Shown here piece after piece: positions 61,731 through 64,000 of a DNA stretch of 64,000 nucleotides (within the stretch, counting starts at the first letter, position 1; each line of letters starts with the position of its first letter). The translations under genes were made by a program, and so were the position numbers. The stretch lies in assembly GCA_012862575.1 (NCBI GenBank), contig BLSF01000016.1:248001-312000 (forward strand). The letters are read 5' to 3'. The stretch is from Parietichytrium sp. I65-24A (lineage: Eukaryota; Sar; Bigyra; Thraustochytrida; Thraustochytriidae). Below the pieces are notes generated by a model, which saw only the letters and a list, made by a program, of their open reading frames with translations, did no database searches and was not told where the DNA came from.

Positions 61731-63304
61731 CCCCTCGTTTCCCCCTCCTCTCCGTCTCTCTCTCTCTCTCTCTCTCTCTCCCCTCTCTCTCGCTCTCTCG
61801 CTCTCTCTCTCGCTCGTGTGTGCGCCAGGGAGACTACGCAGACAGCTACCGTAGGAGTAGCCGCAGAGAGGCAGAGAGGCAGAGAGGGCGTGGTGGGCTG
61901 CTTCTCTTTTTCTTGATTGTTGTCATTTTGCTGATGTTTGTTCCTTCTCTGTATGTAAGAGTATAAGAGGAAGGAAATCGGCTGGCCTTTGTCCTCTGTC
62001 CTCTCTCAGACGAGCTGGAGTGAGCTTGTGAGTTAGTGAGAGGGGAGGCAGAGAGAGGGTTGAGGTTCGAGGAGGAATGTGTCGTGTTGATTGATTGATT
62101 TCATTGATTTATTACTTGGCGAGCCCTCTTCTCTCTCACTGAATAGAGAGAGAGAGAGAGAAGGAGAGACGAGAGAGAGGGAGGGAGGGTGGCAACTTTT
62201 GATGGACTTGTAGTTGTAAATCCGAGTTTTCTTTGCCTTTGTGAAAACGTATGAGGATTTCACACAACACAACTTTTCAACCCGGTTCGATAATCCTCAC
62301 TACGCCATCGACTAGTACCCCTCTCCAACCTTCAGACTTGAAGGTAACTAGGAATACTACAGATTGGCATAGGCTCCTGCCATAATATTGGAGCTATCCC
62401 CCCGACTAGTGCACCGGCACAGATTCCACCGTAGATGGCGTAGCGATTAGTTATATCTGAGTAGTTCGGGTTAAGGGTCTGATGGGACGGGGAACTGCTA
62501 GTGATGTGCGGTAGATGGGATAGTTCTCACCTCTTTCTCTGCTCGCCAACATGCACACGTGCCCTTCCCTGCTCTCGATCTTCACTACTGTAAAGGCTAT
62601 CTGAAAGGTTAGGCGTACAGCCTTCAATAAGACCTGCTACGCACGAGCGCAAATGGCCAGTGGCTATGATAAACACTAAGGAGGGGGAGAGAGGGTCTGG
62701 TACAGTTTGTGAAGTGGGAGGTGTGTATTATTGAGGCTCATTAACGAAGTCGGTAGGTAGGCAGTAAGGAGTGGGCGACGGAGACGTATGAGTGTCCTTG
62801 GCAGTTTGGCAGCGATGAAAACGTTGAAAACTGTGAAAACGATGAAAGGTCGCCCATTCACTTCGTGGCAGGCGAGGAGCAAGAGTAATACCAGTACCAG
62901 TGGTACCGAGTACAGCGGAGATGGACGACGGAGACGACTGTTAGAGGAGAAGGCCTGGGTTCTGCGGCGGGTCCTGTCAAAAGTGACGGAGAAGTTGAAC
63001 TGCCTCGGCTTTTTTTCTGTCTTTAAAAACGCTTGGTTTGGTGTAGAAACAGAGCGCCATTCGGGTACAGTGTATAGATCCAAGTCACGAGGTGGTGATC
63101 AGTGCCTGTCAAATCAAAATGACAATCGGATGAAACGGACTTTGTGTGAACAAACGATAGCAGACGCCAGGGCGCAGCGTGTCCTTGATGTCACTTTGCC
63201 AAGACCACACTCCCGATTTCTCACACTCACGGCAATGGGAACACAAAACAGCGCCTCGATGTGCCATAGCGTCAACCAGGCCGAGCAAATCCAGGATGGA
63301 CATT

Positions 63305-63316
63305 GTACTCGAGTAC
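63305..63316. repeat. 12-bp palindrome GTACTCGAGTAC, copy 4
   Basis: Exact copy, followed at once by TAGTACT, another GTAC-containing palindrome. Confidence 0.9.
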
Positions 63317-64000
63317 TAGTACTCAAACTCGCACTGACCATGTCATCAAGTCATGACGATGAACTCGTCGTCCATCGCAGCGATGGATTCTAGCCACAGC
63401 GTGCGTGTCCGCATTCCTGTACTAAGTAGCGGTCTAAAAATGCTCACAACTGTCTCATCATGCCTCCTCGAGCAACAGTCCATCCCAGATGGCGTGATGA
63501 GCGATGTTTCTGGCCTCTGCCTTTTCTCTAACGGTAGTGAGTCTCATCGTTAGGCGATCTCGGGGTGTGTACCGGATGTGTGTACCAGATCGAGTCTGGG
63601 CAATTAGAGATGGCGGTTAATGACTGGTTAAGAGGCACGTAGCCCAGCCAGTGCGAATGTCGCCCTCCCTCGATGAACGCTGTGCAAATTTGCGCAGCTT
63701 AGGTGGCCAGTGACAACAGAATCTTGGTGATCAGGAAGAGCTCGCGAACAACGAACTGTACGAGAGCAACGTGCTGCTCTTACAGAGAGTTTGTTCGTTG
63801 TTCTGAGTGTGTTGGGTTTCGTGCTTTCGCTTTCCAAAGGCTCAGGTCTAACTGTGAATGTGAATGCTTCTGAATTCTGACAATTCTGATCATTCTGATC
63901 ATTCTGATCTCGAAGGCTCAGCTATGCTCAGCTTTCATTTTGTCCTCAACTGAGATCCATGCAGTCGACAGCAAATGTGTACAACTCCGGGTTTGAGATG

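Larger units (their letters stand above)
61503..64000. other. Terminal intergenic region
   Basis: About 2.5 kb without a recognised gene. It holds about four units of ACAGTGTTT (61691-61730), a long (CT)n run at 61755-61815, (AG)n at 62145-62185, one GTACTCGAGTAC at 63305-63316 and a short CATTCTGAT tandem near 63885-63910. A 201-codon plus-strand frame at 62788-63393 has no recognisable domain. Confidence 0.5.

Noticed and set aside
60381-61916. Plus-strand open frame of 511 codons opposite the tetraspanin gene
   Set aside because: It is the mirror of the Gly-rich tail coding sequence and has no domain; the minus frame shows tetraspanin motifs.
62788-63393. 201-codon plus-strand frame near the right edge
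   Set aside because: No recognisable domain, no signal, and composition typical of non-coding DNA.

Overview
This is a stretch of eukaryotic nuclear DNA, most likely from a heterotrophic stramenopile of the labyrinthulomycete/thraustochytrid type. The inference rests on long genes that are mostly intronless, Pro-Thr-Glu repeat stalks, a class C seven-helix receptor without a Venus flytrap domain, a Gln-rich AP2 factor and a heat-shock factor, all in one small region. No marker gene fixes the lineage, so this is moderate-confidence inference. No virus-like element, CRISPR array, rRNA or tRNA was recognised.

Layout. 1-2032: a tandem pair of small secreted proteins, the first cut by the window edge. 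2409-10089: a divergent pair, a DHX16/Prp2-type splicing helicase (minus) and a KCC-type cation-chloride cotransporter (plus). 10102-12016: a broken acidic reading frame and non-coding DNA. 12017-14047: a class C-like GPCR. 14499-15051: cytochrome c with two introns. 16544-18442: Rab escort protein. 19865-24160: an inverted pair of secreted, probably GPI-anchored surface proteins embedded in duplicated flanks. 25072-33316: small membrane and acidic proteins, a 764-residue EF-hand protein and a 439-residue unknown. 35280-37064: AP2 transcription factor, followed by 6.7 kb without a recognisable gene. 43734-45617: TM9 nonaspanin. 47106-52235: three GT32-like type II glycosyltransferases, the third with a short intron that restores the family C-terminus. 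54975-56180: HSF. 59526-61502: tetraspanin with a very long Gly/Phe-rich tail. The rest is non-coding with microsatellites and palindromes.

The most unusual signal is a very small dispersed element of 42-53 bp found five times (6504, 10288, 21732, 22817, 57945). Three copies are bounded by perfect 9-bp direct repeats and a fourth by a 7-of-9 pair, as expected of target-site duplications. One copy sits inside an acidic reading frame, and element plus duplication (61 bp) accounts exactly for the frame change across it. It looks like a mobile element far shorter than ordinary MITEs. Also notable are four copies of the 12-bp palindrome GTACTCGAGTAC and eight of TACCGGTA in non-coding DNA, and the inverted surface-protein pair whose ends are nearly identical while the ectodomain has diverged.

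Several genes touch the secretory and endomembrane system: TM9 nonaspanin, Rab escort protein, the three glycosyltransferases, tetraspanin, the surface proteins, GPCR and KCC. They are not an operon or an evident cluster apart from the local tandem duplications.
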